A stretch of DNA of 34,340 bases from a virus. Positions 5,103-13,439 of the stretch are shown piece by piece (positions within the stretch are counted from its first letter, which is position 1; every line of letters begins with the position of its first letter). The notes under the pieces are model-generated. The model made no database searches, was not told where the DNA came from, and was given only the letters and a program-made list of their open reading frames with translations. Made by a program: the position numbers and the translations under genes. The stretch is from IMG/VR virus record IMGVR_UViG_3300021511_000022, positions 1-34,340 of that record; one strand, 5' to 3'.

Positions 5103-6582
5103 CATAGAAACAGATTTAGCCGGTTTTTCGCCCCGTCAGCTAAAAGCCATAGAGGCTTTAGATGATCCAATTGTGCGATGGATCTTGTACGGCGGGGCAC
5201 TTTGACTTGGTGGCGGTAAAAGTTACCTGTTAAGATGGGCTGCAGTCAGGCAGCTTATAAAAATCGTTGGGCAATGGGGTGTTAAAAAACCTGTTGGGAT
5301 GATAGCTTGTGAAAATTACCCAGCACTTAAGGACCGACAAATACAAAAAATTGCAACAGAATTTCCACCATGGTTAGGGAAATCACATAATGACCATAAA
5401 GACTATGGTAGGTGTTATGTATTAAATCCAAAATTTGGCGGGGGCGTAATAGTTTTAAGGAACCTGGACGATCCCTCAAAATATCAATCAGCTGAGTTTG
5501 TTTTTATTTTTGTGGACGAATTAACGAAAAACAAATATGAAGTTTTTACTTTTCTGCGATCACGCTTGCGCTGCCCCGGAGTGCCGACCAACGAATTGAA
5601 ATTTATAGGTGCTACCAATCCGGGCGGTATAGGCCATGGCTGGTGCAAAGCTTTTTGGATTGATAAAATATTTGCTGATGAATGGGAAGGATTTGAAAAC
5701 GAATTTAAATATATACCTTCCAAAGCAACTGATAATCCCCATCTTGATTCTGGATATTACAAAACTCTTGATACTCTGCCGGAAGGACTACGAGAAGCGT
5801 TCAGGGATGGTTCATGGGATATCTTTATCGGACAAGCTTTTCCTGAATTTAATAGAAAAATACACGTGTTACCGGACGAAACCCCTGTTCCTATCGGTGC
5901 GCCCTGCTATATGACCTTGGATTGGGGTTTTGGAAAACCGTTTTCTATTGGCTGGTGGTATATAGACAACGAAGGCCGTATAATCAGATTTGCTGAATGG
6001 TATGGGTGGAATGGGACCCCGAATGAAGGGCTAAGAATGACCGATTCGGAAATAGCCGAAGGGATCATAGCCAGGGAAGTAGGGTTTGAAGTAAACGGAC
6101 TATCAAGAAATTTCATTCGTATATCGGGTAACGATATATTTAACAAAAAGCCAGACTATAAAGGTGGAGGACAAGGAAAATCTACTGCTGAAGTATTTTC
6201 AGAATACGGCCTGCATTTTAGCCCCGGTGACTCTCTTCGCGTACTTAAGATAAGGCAATTTAGAGAAAGATTAAAGGTTCGTGAAGACAACCAACCCATG
6301 CTGTACGTTTACGAAAACTGTGAACAGTTTATTCGGACTATACCAAATATGACAATGGACGAAAAAACATATGAGGATATAGATACGAAGGGTGAGGATC
6401 ATGTATATGATGAAGTTTGCAATTTATGTATGGCTCGTCCAATAACTCTTGAAGCACCAAGGGTAAAAACATTAGAAGTAGATGAACGATTAAACAGCCT
6501 TGAGAAAAGTCACACTGATCCTTATGATAGATTTGAAGATGAATCGGTTCGTGACTTTGGTTTAATTTCAACTATGCAGTGA
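5086..6582 (+). CDS. terL: Terminase large subunit, interrupted by an in-frame TGA in the Walker A motif
   Basis: The DNA-packaging ATPase/nuclease. A GTG at 5086 behind AAGGAGGT gives 498 codons, the usual large-terminase length. Visible are the N-terminal FSPRQLKAIEALDDP, the P-loop region at residues 36-46, Walker B FVFIFVDE (D144, E145), the coupling motif GATNPGG near 176, and the RNase H-like nuclease beginning LDWGFG (D279) with a later acidic HVYDEV segment. Codon 40 (5203-5205) is TGA: the P-loop reads GGAL-stop-LGGGKS. Removing six bases (TGACTT or CTTTGA) restores the normal GGALGGGKS. The part after the stop is intact with no other disruption; its first ATG (5299) would give a protein without Walker A. 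It may be a defective copy, a sequencing error, or a recoded or processed gene. Confidence 0.9.
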
Positions 6583-6583
6583 T

Positions 6584-6769
6584 ATGGACCTTGAAACTTT
6601 GGTAAGTTTAAATATAATCGTAAACCTTTGTTGTGTTGCCCTGCTTCTTCCTAAAAGAAAAAAGGAACAGGATGAAATAGAAAGGGTTGATAATATACGA
6701 GACGAGTATCAAGAGTGTTGGGATGGCGACCCGATCAATTCGGACAAAAGAATAAAAACCATAGGATAA
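6584..6769 (+). CDS. Small membrane protein (61 aa)
   Basis: A 61-residue protein beginning 1 nt after the terL stop. Residues 5-23 (around LVSLNIIVNLCCVALLL) form a single hydrophobic span with little before it, so the N-terminus is probably outside or embedded and the charged tail (PKRKKEQDEIERVDNIRDEY...) cytoplasmic. No recognisable family. Its role between terL and portal genes is unclear. No strong ribosome-binding site is visible, so translation is probably coupled to terL. Confidence 0.6.
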   Translation: MDLETLVSLNIIVNLCCVALLLPKRKKEQDEIERVDNIRDEYQECWDGDPINSDKRIKTIG

Positions 6770-6771
6770 TT

Positions 6772-7284
6772 ATGCTACTAATATGTCATGCATGTGGACA
6801 CGAAGTTGCGGAAATTAGTAAAGATATAAAGATACCCATACAAGGGTCTATGTTCACTTCAAAGGACCCAAAGCACGGTTTCCCTGCCCCGTGGAATCCT
6901 GTGGTTAGTTGGGAGTTTTTGTACTGCCCAATGTGCCAACTAAGAGCTTTTCCCATACCGGATTATAATGGTAATTTTCTCTTAAAAACAACTGAAGGAA
7001 TAATGCTAGTTACTTCGGAAGGAATTTTTTCCACCGAAGATGAAGTTTCGGAAGAAGAGGCCCAGGGACCTGTTGCTGATAACGCAATTCCTGCCAATAC
7101 CTCTGAGGCCGGAAACATCCTCCCAGTTGCTGATGGCAACTTCTCCGGGGTTTCTGGGCCTCTGACCTCCGGATTTGATATTGCTATGGAATCCGGGGAT
7201 ATAACTAAAAAAGGATCTTGGTACGCGTATAAAGGCAAATCATATCGTAAAGATGATCTGAAAGAGTTGTTAAATGGCCAATAG
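6772..7284 (+). CDS. Zinc-ribbon protein next to the portal gene (170 aa)
   Basis: The ATG at 6772 is chosen over the upstream in-frame one at 6715 because AGGATAATT precedes it and the protein then starts at its conserved-looking ribbon. C5/C8 (CHAC) and C52/C55 (CPMC) form a probable zinc site. Residues 75-130 are acidic and low in order (SEEEAQGPVADNAIPAN...). The last 25 residues (GSWYAYKGKSYRKDDLKELL) look like a small folded or peptide-binding tail. The stop overlaps the portal start by 11 nt. Family not recognised; the site suggests a head-assembly or packaging accessory. Confidence 0.65.
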   Translation: MLLICHACGHEVAEISKDIKIPIQGSMFTSKDPKHGFPAPWNPVVSWEFLYCPMCQLRAFPIPDYNGNFLLKTTEGIMLVTSEGIFSTEDEVSEEEAQGPVADNAIPANTSEAGNILPVADGNFSGVSGPLTSGFDIAMESGDITKKGSWYAYKGKSYRKDDLKELLNGQ

Positions 7285-9400
7285 AAATAAATACGTTGCT
7301 AAAGAATTGATTCCCCCTGCCGGTGAAGCCGGTGTTGGTAAAAGAGTATTCAGTATACTTGATCAGGTGCTTGAAGATAAAGAATCGATGGACCTAGAAA
7401 ACAAATGGTATCGATTTTATGAGTTGGGTAAAAATAAGCAGTGGCGTAAGCACAGTGAAAATTTAACATTAGTGTCTGCCAATCTTCTTTCAGTACATCG
7501 AAGAAGAACTATAAACACTCTTACAGATAACAACCCTACTTTTAATGTACGTAGAATAGTTACTAGGGATGGTACTGACGAAAAATTTAAGACAGTGTTA
7601 AGGGCCACAGAATATTGGTGGGGTGAAACTGAACAACAGTCAATTCTAGAAGAGTCAGTGCATAATGGTGAAACTTACGGAGTATGCATTGAGAAAGTAA
7701 TCTTTGACCTTGATAAAGAATATGGTATAGGTGAAGTCGATACCGTGGTAGTGGATCCCTTTTATTTTGGAATATACCCGGTTAAAGGAAAATCTATACA
7801 GAAGTCTCAAGCCGTTTTGCATTATTATCCGATGTCTGTAAGAGATATTAAAAGGATATACGGCAAAGCTGCTGAGGACGTTACACCCGATTCAGACGTG
7901 TTAAATAGCCTTAGCGATGACCGTAGGTATGTTTCCGGGGTAAAAGAAACAGTTACAGGTAGGGGTTCTTCTCAAACTACATTTGGTGGATCGGTTCGTA
8001 ATCTGATGTCATCAATTACCGGGGGGACTGTTAATAGTGACAGTGACGAAGCGGTTGTTGTTGAGTGTTGGGTAAAGGATTATACTTTAGATAAAAGTGG
8101 TTTACCACTTTATCCCGGAAATATCAGGGTAATAACAGCAGTCAATGGTAGTATTGTACTATCTGATAGAGCTAACCCTTCGATAAATCCAGATCTGCCG
8201 CAAGAAGTCGCCGCTCAGACGTATTTATATGATAAATTTCCATTTGCTAAGGCTAATTCAAATAAAGATCCGGTTAATTTCTGGGGTGAAGGTGATTTTG
8301 AACAGCTTACCGGGTTACAAATGGAGCTTAATAAGGCCCTTAGTCAATTTTCTTCATTAAAAGATAAAGTGGCCGGTGTAAAGTTTATTAATCCAAAAAC
8401 ATCAGGTGTTCATAAAAATAAAATTACAACTGGGGCTACTATCTTAGAGCCAACTAATGTTAATCATGGCATGGGCTGGGCAACTCCGCCACCTATTCCA
8501 AGGGAGTTATTAGAATCATTAAGTATGTATAAAGAGTTGTTTTTTGCTGTTGCCGGTACATTTGACCTGGAACAAGCAAACACTCCAGGTAGCCAGGTAA
8601 TTGCCTATAAAGCCATCGCTGCTCTTATTGAAAGAGCATCCACTATGCAGCGAGGTAAAATTCGTAATTATAGTAAATTAATCCGAGATCGTGGCAGGAT
8701 GTCAGTATCCATGATGCAAAATTGGTATACAGAAGCAAGGTATATTAGTTTTACTGAAGATGGTGATGAAGTAATGGGAGAGGTATATGGCCCTGATATG
8801 ATTGTGCCAATGAAGCTTACAGTTGTAAGTGGTTCAACTATGCCGGTATCAAATGTACAGAAAAGGGAAGAATCATTAACTTTATATGATAAAGGGGCTA
8901 TTGACAACGAAGAACTTTTAAAGAATATGGATTGGCCTAAATATGATGAAGTGATTACTCGTATGAATAGAGGGCCAATTGGCGATTTCCTTAGTAGGCT
9001 GGTTGAGGCAGGAATGCCTGAAGAAATGATGGAATACATGGATGAAATATCTAAATTTGATAATAAAAAACTTGAAAGAGGTCTTGAGCGCAATGAGATA
9101 CCTTACTTTAATCAAGTGTTTCAGTTTGAGGGTATGCAGCCGGATGTAAAACAGGAGATCGAAATAGCCCGTGCAAGAGCAGAAGTAACTGAATCAGATG
9201 CAAGGTCAAAGAAACTTGAAGCGGATAGAATAGAGATATTGGCCCGTGCTGACAAGGAAGCGGCTTCTATCGATCAGACTGATGAACGAATTAAAATTGA
9301 ACGAGCAAAAGTTGTTAGTAACAATAAAATTAAACAGCAAGAGCTGTCTGTAAAAGAAAAACCGGAGCTTAAAGAGGTAAAAAGTGCCGCTACACGATAA
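7274..9400 (+). CDS. Portal protein (P22-like size)
   Basis: A 708-residue protein right after the terminase genes and before scaffold and capsid genes. Phage portals form the dodecameric ring at the packaging vertex. The N-terminal half has the usual portal make-up: an early helical stretch (WYRFYELGKNKQWRK), NLLSVHRRRTINTLTDNNP, a WWGETEQQSILEESVHNG helix, and DPFYFGIYPVKG. The central part has the long stem and clip helices (EQLTGLQMELNKALSQFSS). The last about 90 residues are a Glu/Lys/Ala-rich coiled coil (EIARARAEVTESDARSKKLEA), like the barrel extension of P22-type portals, whose length of about 725 residues is close. The call rests on length, order and pattern. Confidence 0.82.
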   Translation: MANRNKYVAKELIPPAGEAGVGKRVFSILDQVLEDKESMDLENKWYRFYELGKNKQWRKHSENLTLVSANLLSVHRRRTINTLTDNNPTFNVRRIVTRDGTDEKFKTVLRATEYWWGETEQQSILEESVHNGETYGVCIEKVIFDLDKEYGIGEVDTVVVDPFYFGIYPVKGKSIQKSQAVLHYYPMSVRDIKRIYGKAAEDVTPDSDVLNSLSDDRRYVSGVKETVTGRGSSQTTFGGSVRNLMSSITGGTVNSDSDEAVVVECWVKDYTLDKSGLPLYPGNIRVITAVNGSIVLSDRANPSINPDLPQEVAAQTYLYDKFPFAKANSNKDPVNFWGEGDFEQLTGLQMELNKALSQFSSLKDKVAGVKFINPKTSGVHKNKITTGATILEPTNVNHGMGWATPPPIPRELLESLSMYKELFFAVAGTFDLEQANTPGSQVIAYKAIAALIERASTMQRGKIRNYSKLIRDRGRMSVSMMQNWYTEARYISFTEDGDEVMGEVYGPDMIVPMKLTVVSGSTMPVSNVQKREESLTLYDKGAIDNEELLKNMDWPKYDEVITRMNRGPIGDFLSRLVEAGMPEEMMEYMDEISKFDNKKLERGLERNEIPYFNQVFQFEGMQPDVKQEIEIARARAEVTESDARSKKLEADRIEILARADKEAASIDQTDERIKIERAKVVSNNKIKQQELSVKEKPELKEVKSAATR

Positions 9401-9770
9401 TTATTGTAACTCCTGTGGTTATACATTCGAAGAACTTGTAAAGTGGGATGAATATTCTGTAAAATGTCCTAATTGTAATGGTATGGCGTTTAGAGTATAT
9501 ATAAATTTTAATGGCATAGAAAAGTCTACTCCTGATTGGATGTACAGTACCCTTGAAGTAGTAGACAAAGATGGGGGGCAGCATTGCCAAGATTTTTTAA
9601 AACACCCAACTCAGGGTACATACAAAAGTTGGTTAAAAGGTGAGGGATTACGTCCTATGGAGGAAGGCGAATCGACATCTATAAACCGTAAGAAACCTGA
9701 CACTTCTGGCATCCGGAAAGCCGTACATGAGAAGTTCAGAAAAGATAACACTATTGAGGTAAAAACATGA
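9384..9770 (+). CDS. FmdB-like zinc-ribbon protein (128 aa)
   Basis: Starts at GTG 9384 behind GAGGTAAAAA, overlapping the portal end by 17 nt. C8/C11 (CNSC) and C28/C31 (CPNC) form the zinc ribbon typical of the FmdB-like family, in which an N-terminal MPLHDNYC... strand leads into the first knuckle. The rest contains an aromatic segment (TPDWMYSTLEVVDKDGG) and a basic C-terminus. Such ribbon proteins are often found between portal and scaffold genes in environmental podoviruses, where their role is not known. The end overlaps the scaffold start by ATGA. Confidence 0.72.
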   Translation: MPLHDNYCNSCGYTFEELVKWDEYSVKCPNCNGMAFRVYINFNGIEKSTPDWMYSTLEVVDKDGGQHCQDFLKHPTQGTYKSWLKGEGLRPMEEGESTSINRKKPDTSGIRKAVHEKFRKDNTIEVKT

Positions 9771-10612
9771 CAAAATTTCAAGAATATATTGAAAAGTTAC
9801 TGAAGTATGGCTCCATTGTTAATTTCAATACGCCCGATGCCCCTGGAGGGGTAGTTAGTGATAGTGGTTCCGGTGGTGTTGATAGTGATGGCTCAAGCGA
9901 TGGTATTGTTGGTACCGTTGAAGATATTCCTAATAATGATGACGAAGAGGGCGAGGGTAATAATAGTGATACCGGTGATGACGAAAATAATGATGTTGAT
10001 ACCGGTGATAATGAGAAAAGTGAGGATACTTCCAGTGTAGATGACCGAATTAGTGCACTTACTGATCAAATAAGTAAGTTAACTAGTTCTTTAGATAAAG
10101 GCCCTGATAGTGACAAAGACGGAGAAGGGGATAAGGTCGGTATCTCCTCTCTTGAGCACCAAGATTTAGTGGCTATGATGGCAGACGATCCTAAATCGTT
10201 TATTGAAAATATCACGTCAGTTATCCGTGAATCAGTTTCAAAAGACGTAAAATTAGAATCTGCTACAACTGAGTATAATAGCAAGATCGAGGAAACAATT
10301 GATAATTATGCTGAAGAAAATCCTACTTTTGAAAAAATGTGGGATAAGGGTGAACTCCAAAGATATATGGATAAACACCCCGGCCACAATGCAATATCTG
10401 CTCATATGACACTTACTATGGAGCAGCGTATTGAGGATGCAAAAAAGGAAGGTGCTGAACTTGCAGCAAAAAATTTTAGCACTAAACAAAAAAATCAGGT
10501 TTTAAGTACCGGACCAGGTATTACACCCGATCAGCGGGATGCAGCTTTAAAAAATCCAGAAAAATTTGGAGGCAAAGCCGCCGTATTAGCTGCACGGGCC
10601 GGTATTACTTAA
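9767..10612 (+). CDS. Capsid scaffolding protein (probable)
   Basis: A 281-residue, very acidic protein directly before the major capsid gene. Residues 25-90 are a Gly/Ser/Asp/Asn-rich low-complexity tract (DDEEGEGNNSDTGDDENND), followed by a helical core (about 88-235) with DRISALTDQISKLTSSLDK and TEYNSKIEETIDNYAEENPTFE, and an alanine-rich C-terminal helix ending KAAVLAARAGIT. Scaffolds guide procapsid assembly and are then removed; they are typically acidic, helical and poorly conserved, and bind the capsid protein through a C-terminal helix. Start by ATGA overlap with the preceding gene. Assignment is by composition and position. Confidence 0.78.
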   Translation: MTKFQEYIEKLLKYGSIVNFNTPDAPGGVVSDSGSGGVDSDGSSDGIVGTVEDIPNNDDEEGEGNNSDTGDDENNDVDTGDNEKSEDTSSVDDRISALTDQISKLTSSLDKGPDSDKDGEGDKVGISSLEHQDLVAMMADDPKSFIENITSVIRESVSKDVKLESATTEYNSKIEETIDNYAEENPTFEKMWDKGELQRYMDKHPGHNAISAHMTLTMEQRIEDAKKEGAELAAKNFSTKQKNQVLSTGPGITPDQRDAALKNPEKFGGKAAVLAARAGIT

Positions 10613-10627
10613 TAAGGAGAAAAAACG

Positions 10628-11602
10628 ATGTCACTCACTTTCGAACAACTTGAAAGCGTAACAAATGATTATTTTATTCTGGATGGCGGTAAAGCTACCG
10701 ACATCTATTTCGATACTTCATATCTTTTAAACCTGTTACTTAAACAGCAAAAGGGTATATGGAAAAGGCCTTCCGGTGGCCGTAAAGTTCGTATCCCGCT
10801 AAAATACGATGGTTCTGAGGCCGGTTTTTATGGTCGTGGGGATACGTTGTCCAGCGATAAACGCGACAACGTAAATGCCGCTTATTTTGAGCTTGCCCAT
10901 GCCTATGGCAATGCAACTATTTTACGTCTTGACACCCTAGAAAACTCCGGCCCTCAGGCAGTAGTTGAGCTTGCTCTTGATGAGATTGAAACCGCTCAAA
11001 TGTCCTTGACCAAAGTACTCGCTGGCTCTGTTTATGATCTTCCTGGTAGTGGTGCGGATAGGCTTACCGGTCTTCGTGCAATGTGTCATGAAACCGCTAC
11101 TACCGCTTATGGTGGTATTGCTGAAGATGATTTAGTAGCTGAAGATGGTACTAAACCTTGGGAGGGCATTGTTGATTCCACTTCCGAGGGCATCACTACT
11201 ACCGTTATTCGGGATATGGCCACTGCAGCTAAAATCCGTGATGGTGCTGGTGGTAAACCTGACATTGGCGTTATGCCGGAAGCTCTTTTTAATATTCTTG
11301 TTGATACCCTTACCGTTCAGCAACGATTTGTTAACTCTGCCGAAACAGCGAAGGCCGGTTTTACAGGGATCGAGTTTGAAGGAAAAACCCTTACTCCGGA
11401 TGATTACTGTCCGTCTGGTTGGGCATTTTTGCTCAATACTAAGTATGTTGGTTTTGCAGTACATACTAAGGGTTTCTTTACCCGTGGTCCGTGGCGAGTT
11501 GTAGAAGATTCCCCGGAAGACAAGACCATGAAGATTTATTTCGATGGTAATATTGTATGTTCCAATCGTAGGGCACATATTGCTCATTCTGGCCTGTCAT
11601 AA
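10628..11602 (+). CDS. Major capsid protein
   Basis: A 324-residue protein with a strong ribosome-binding site (AAGGAGAAAAACG) right behind the scaffold gene. Features fit an HK97-fold capsid protein: an N-terminal helix, KQQKGIWKRPSGGRKVRIPLKY leading into the E-loop-like DTLSSDKRDNVNAAYFELAHAY, a helix DEIETAQMSLTKVLAGSVYD, the segment PDIGVMPEALFNILVDTL, and a C-terminal domain with GFFTRGPWRVVEDSPEDKTMKIYFDGNIVCSNRRAHIAHSG. It forms the icosahedral shell. It is followed by a stem-loop (11613-11655) and the decoration gene. No capsid protease is visible nearby, consistent with a P22/T7-style maturation without a protease. Confidence 0.85.
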   Translation: MSLTFEQLESVTNDYFILDGGKATDIYFDTSYLLNLLLKQQKGIWKRPSGGRKVRIPLKYDGSEAGFYGRGDTLSSDKRDNVNAAYFELAHAYGNATILRLDTLENSGPQAVVELALDEIETAQMSLTKVLAGSVYDLPGSGADRLTGLRAMCHETATTAYGGIAEDDLVAEDGTKPWEGIVDSTSEGITTTVIRDMATAAKIRDGAGGKPDIGVMPEALFNILVDTLTVQQRFVNSAETAKAGFTGIEFEGKTLTPDDYCPSGWAFLLNTKYVGFAVHTKGFFTRGPWRVVEDSPEDKTMKIYFDGNIVCSNRRAHIAHSGLS

Positions 11603-11612
11603 GTCAGTAGTT

Positions 11613-11655
11613 GGGTACTCTTGTTAACCTGCAGGAGGCGCAGTAGAGAGTGCCC
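11613..11655 (+). other. Stem-loop after the major capsid gene
   Basis: GGGTACTCT (11613-11621) pairs with AGAGTGCCC (11647-11655), nine pairs including one G-U, around a 25-nt loop containing the palindrome CCTGCAGG. No U-run follows, so it is not a standard terminator. It may protect or delimit the capsid mRNA. Confidence 0.5.
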
Positions 11656-11692
11656 CAAATATTAAAGTCCTCCAAAAGGATAAGGTAAAAGT

Positions 11693-12421
11693 ATGTCTAG
11701 TCCCATGAAAAAAACAGGGTTCCGACAAGGAATCCATGTGCAGTCCGCAACACAGAGAGAAGCCATTGGTACGATTCGTATCCTACGTGATGGTAGGGTT
11801 TTTCGCTATTGTAAAAACGGGGCAGTAGCCCTGGCAGCAGGACAGTGTGTTATGCCCTCTGCCAATGATACAGATCTGCAGAATCAGGCCGCTGGAGCAG
11901 CCGGTGCTGCTTCTGTAGGTGATACTCAAGTTGTATTTACAGCCGGTGCCGCTGTTACAGCCGCTGAGGGTTTCTATAAGGGTGGTGTTCTCGGTGTCAT
12001 TGACGGTGCTGGTCAGGGCCATAGTTATGAGATCGATGGTTCTTCTGCCGTTGCTGCTGGTACTTCAATTACTCTCACATTGTCTGAGCCTCTTAGGTAT
12101 GCTATTGTTGCTGCTGACGAATGGACCTTGCATCCAAGTCCATATATGGGTGTTCTTGAAACTACCGGTGTGACTGTTCCATGTGTCGGTGTTGCCCATA
12201 TTGCTGTAACCGCAGCATATTACTTTTGGGCACAGACCAGAGGACCTGTTTCTGTACTCAATACTTCCGGTTCTGCCATTTATATTAATGTCGGTCCAAC
12301 TGCTGCTGGTTCTGTTGTATCTATCTCCACTGCTCTGGATATCGATCAGACGGTAATTGGTAAGATGATGGACGCTGCTGCTGCCGGTGACTATGGTATG
12401 GTCAATTTGTATATTGACTGA
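11693..12421 (+). CDS. Head decoration-like protein (242 aa)
   Basis: A 242-residue Ala/Gly/Thr/Val-rich protein immediately behind the major capsid gene. The segment FRYCKNGAVALAAGQCVMPS resembles the part of phage decoration proteins where a beta-strand precedes an 'added value' loop. The rest is beta-rich (TQVVFTAGAAVTAAEGFYKGGVLGVIDGAG; TSITLTLSEPLRYAIVAADEWTLHPSPYMGV). It lacks charged low-complexity tracts or coiled coils. It could be a capsid cement protein or a minor head protein. The start has AAGGATAAGG upstream. A terminator follows at 12444-12467, so it closes the capsid transcription segment. Confidence 0.68.
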   Translation: MSSPMKKTGFRQGIHVQSATQREAIGTIRILRDGRVFRYCKNGAVALAAGQCVMPSANDTDLQNQAAGAAGAASVGDTQVVFTAGAAVTAAEGFYKGGVLGVIDGAGQGHSYEIDGSSAVAAGTSITLTLSEPLRYAIVAADEWTLHPSPYMGVLETTGVTVPCVGVAHIAVTAAYYFWAQTRGPVSVLNTSGSAIYINVGPTAAGSVVSISTALDIDQTVIGKMMDAAAAGDYGMVNLYID

Positions 12422-12443
12422 TTAGAAGGCCTAACTGAATATT

Positions 12444-12467
12444 AGGGGTGGAAATTTCACCCCTTTT
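12444..12467 (+). terminator. Rho-independent terminator after the head genes
   Basis: AGGGGTG (12444-12450) and CACCCCT (12458-12464) form a perfect 7-bp stem with loop GAAATTT, followed by TTTT. The U-run is short, so some read-through into the tail genes is likely, as no promoter was seen between here and 12489. Confidence 0.8.
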
Positions 12468-12488
12468 AATTCCAAAAAGGAGTTTAAA

Positions 12489-12731
12489 ATGTCATTTGCT
12501 TATGCAATAACAAAAAAGGATGTATGGGGTTCTCATCGAGTTGTGATGGGAACATTTTCTCAAGCTAATACTGATACCGGTGGTGCGATTGCTACTGGCT
12601 TGAGATTAGTTGAAAATTTTGATATAACTTCTGAAGTTGAAAATATATCGGTATCCGGGGGAGAAGTGACTGTTACCACTGAAGATCCTGGTGGTGCTCA
12701 GGCCGGTTTTTGGAAAGCTATTGGAATGTAA
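12489..12731 (+). CDS. Small virion protein (80 aa)
   Basis: An 80-residue protein with a strong ribosome-binding site (AAGGAGTTTAAA). The order MSFAYAITKKDVWGSHRVVMGTFSQ, then TGGAIATGL, then SVSGGEVTVTTEDPGGAQAGFWKAIGM, is that of a widespread small beta-rich phage protein found near capsid genes. The pattern is an N-terminal aromatic strand, a central TGGxIATGL turn and a C-terminal glycine-aromatic end. It probably folds as a beta-sandwich and may decorate the head or belong to the head-tail joint. The function has not been established to my knowledge. Confidence 0.65.
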   Translation: MSFAYAITKKDVWGSHRVVMGTFSQANTDTGGAIATGLRLVENFDITSEVENISVSGGEVTVTTEDPGGAQAGFWKAIGM

Positions 12732-12769
12732 AACGGTTTTATTAGTATATATATTAAAAGGTAACATTA

Positions 12770-13435
12770 ATGGCTAGGTTAACGGTTAGTGACATTGTTA
12801 CACGGGTTCAAATGAAGGTAACGGATAGTCGTATTGATGGTCCGTTTATTTTATCGATTGTTAATCAGTGTAATGTTGACATTGCTTCTGTGATAGATGT
12901 TAAAGAGTTAGCCACAACTGATGATGTTACCTTTTTATCTGGGCAAAATGAGATTTCTCTACCGTCCAATTTTCATAAAAAACTTATATTTGCTAAAAAT
13001 ACTACAACCAATTACAATTTGACCGTAAAAGATGATAGACGATTGGTTGATAGACAAATGGAAAAGATAGATAGAACTGGTAATGTTATTATAATTTGTA
13101 ACGACTTTCCTAACATATATTATCAGTACGATCCGCCTTCCGATCAAGACGGAAAAATATATTATCATAAGCTTCCCACCGATTTAGAATTGGCTGATGG
13201 ATTTCCGGCGTATATACCTTCTGGCCTAGTGTTTCGATTATATTATAATTATGTTCTTTCCCAAGTTTATGATATAGGAGAAGACGGATTAGAAGGGGAA
13301 AAGATAAATACGTTATACCATGATAGTCAATATAATAAAGCTCTTGGTGATCTTAAATTATTTATAGGTCCTGACCCTGATCTACCGGATAATTTAAATA
13401 AAAATAATCATTTTTTTGATTTTAACGATTATTAG
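12770..13435 (+). CDS. Head-tail adaptor protein (P22 gp4-like)
   Basis: A 221-residue protein starting MARLTVSDIVTRVQMKVTDS, a pattern shared by the P22 gp4-type adaptors that plug the portal after packaging: an N-terminal helix, then a helix ILSIVNQCNVDIASVIDVKEL, then a beta-strand and turn TTDDVTFLSGQNEISLPSNFHKK. The middle has aromatic strands (NDFPNIYYQYDPPSDQDGKIYYHKLP), followed by a short helical C-terminus. Position after head genes and before the nozzle-like gene supports the call. The gene is AT-rich compared with its neighbours. Confidence 0.72.
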   Translation: MARLTVSDIVTRVQMKVTDSRIDGPFILSIVNQCNVDIASVIDVKELATTDDVTFLSGQNEISLPSNFHKKLIFAKNTTTNYNLTVKDDRRLVDRQMEKIDRTGNVIIICNDFPNIYYQYDPPSDQDGKIYYHKLPTDLELADGFPAYIPSGLVFRLYYNYVLSQVYDIGEDGLEGEKINTLYHDSQYNKALGDLKLFIGPDPDLPDNLNKNNHFFDFNDY

Positions 13436-13439
13436 TTGT

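Noticed and set aside
5203-5205. TGA read as tryptophan or selenocysteine throughout the phage
   Set aside because: Several genes (for example at 12421, 31155 and 33967) stop at TGA at well-fitting positions, and a residue here would still leave two extra residues in the P-loop.
11132-11587. 151-residue minus-strand frame in the capsid gene
   Set aside because: Antisense of the major capsid gene without signals.
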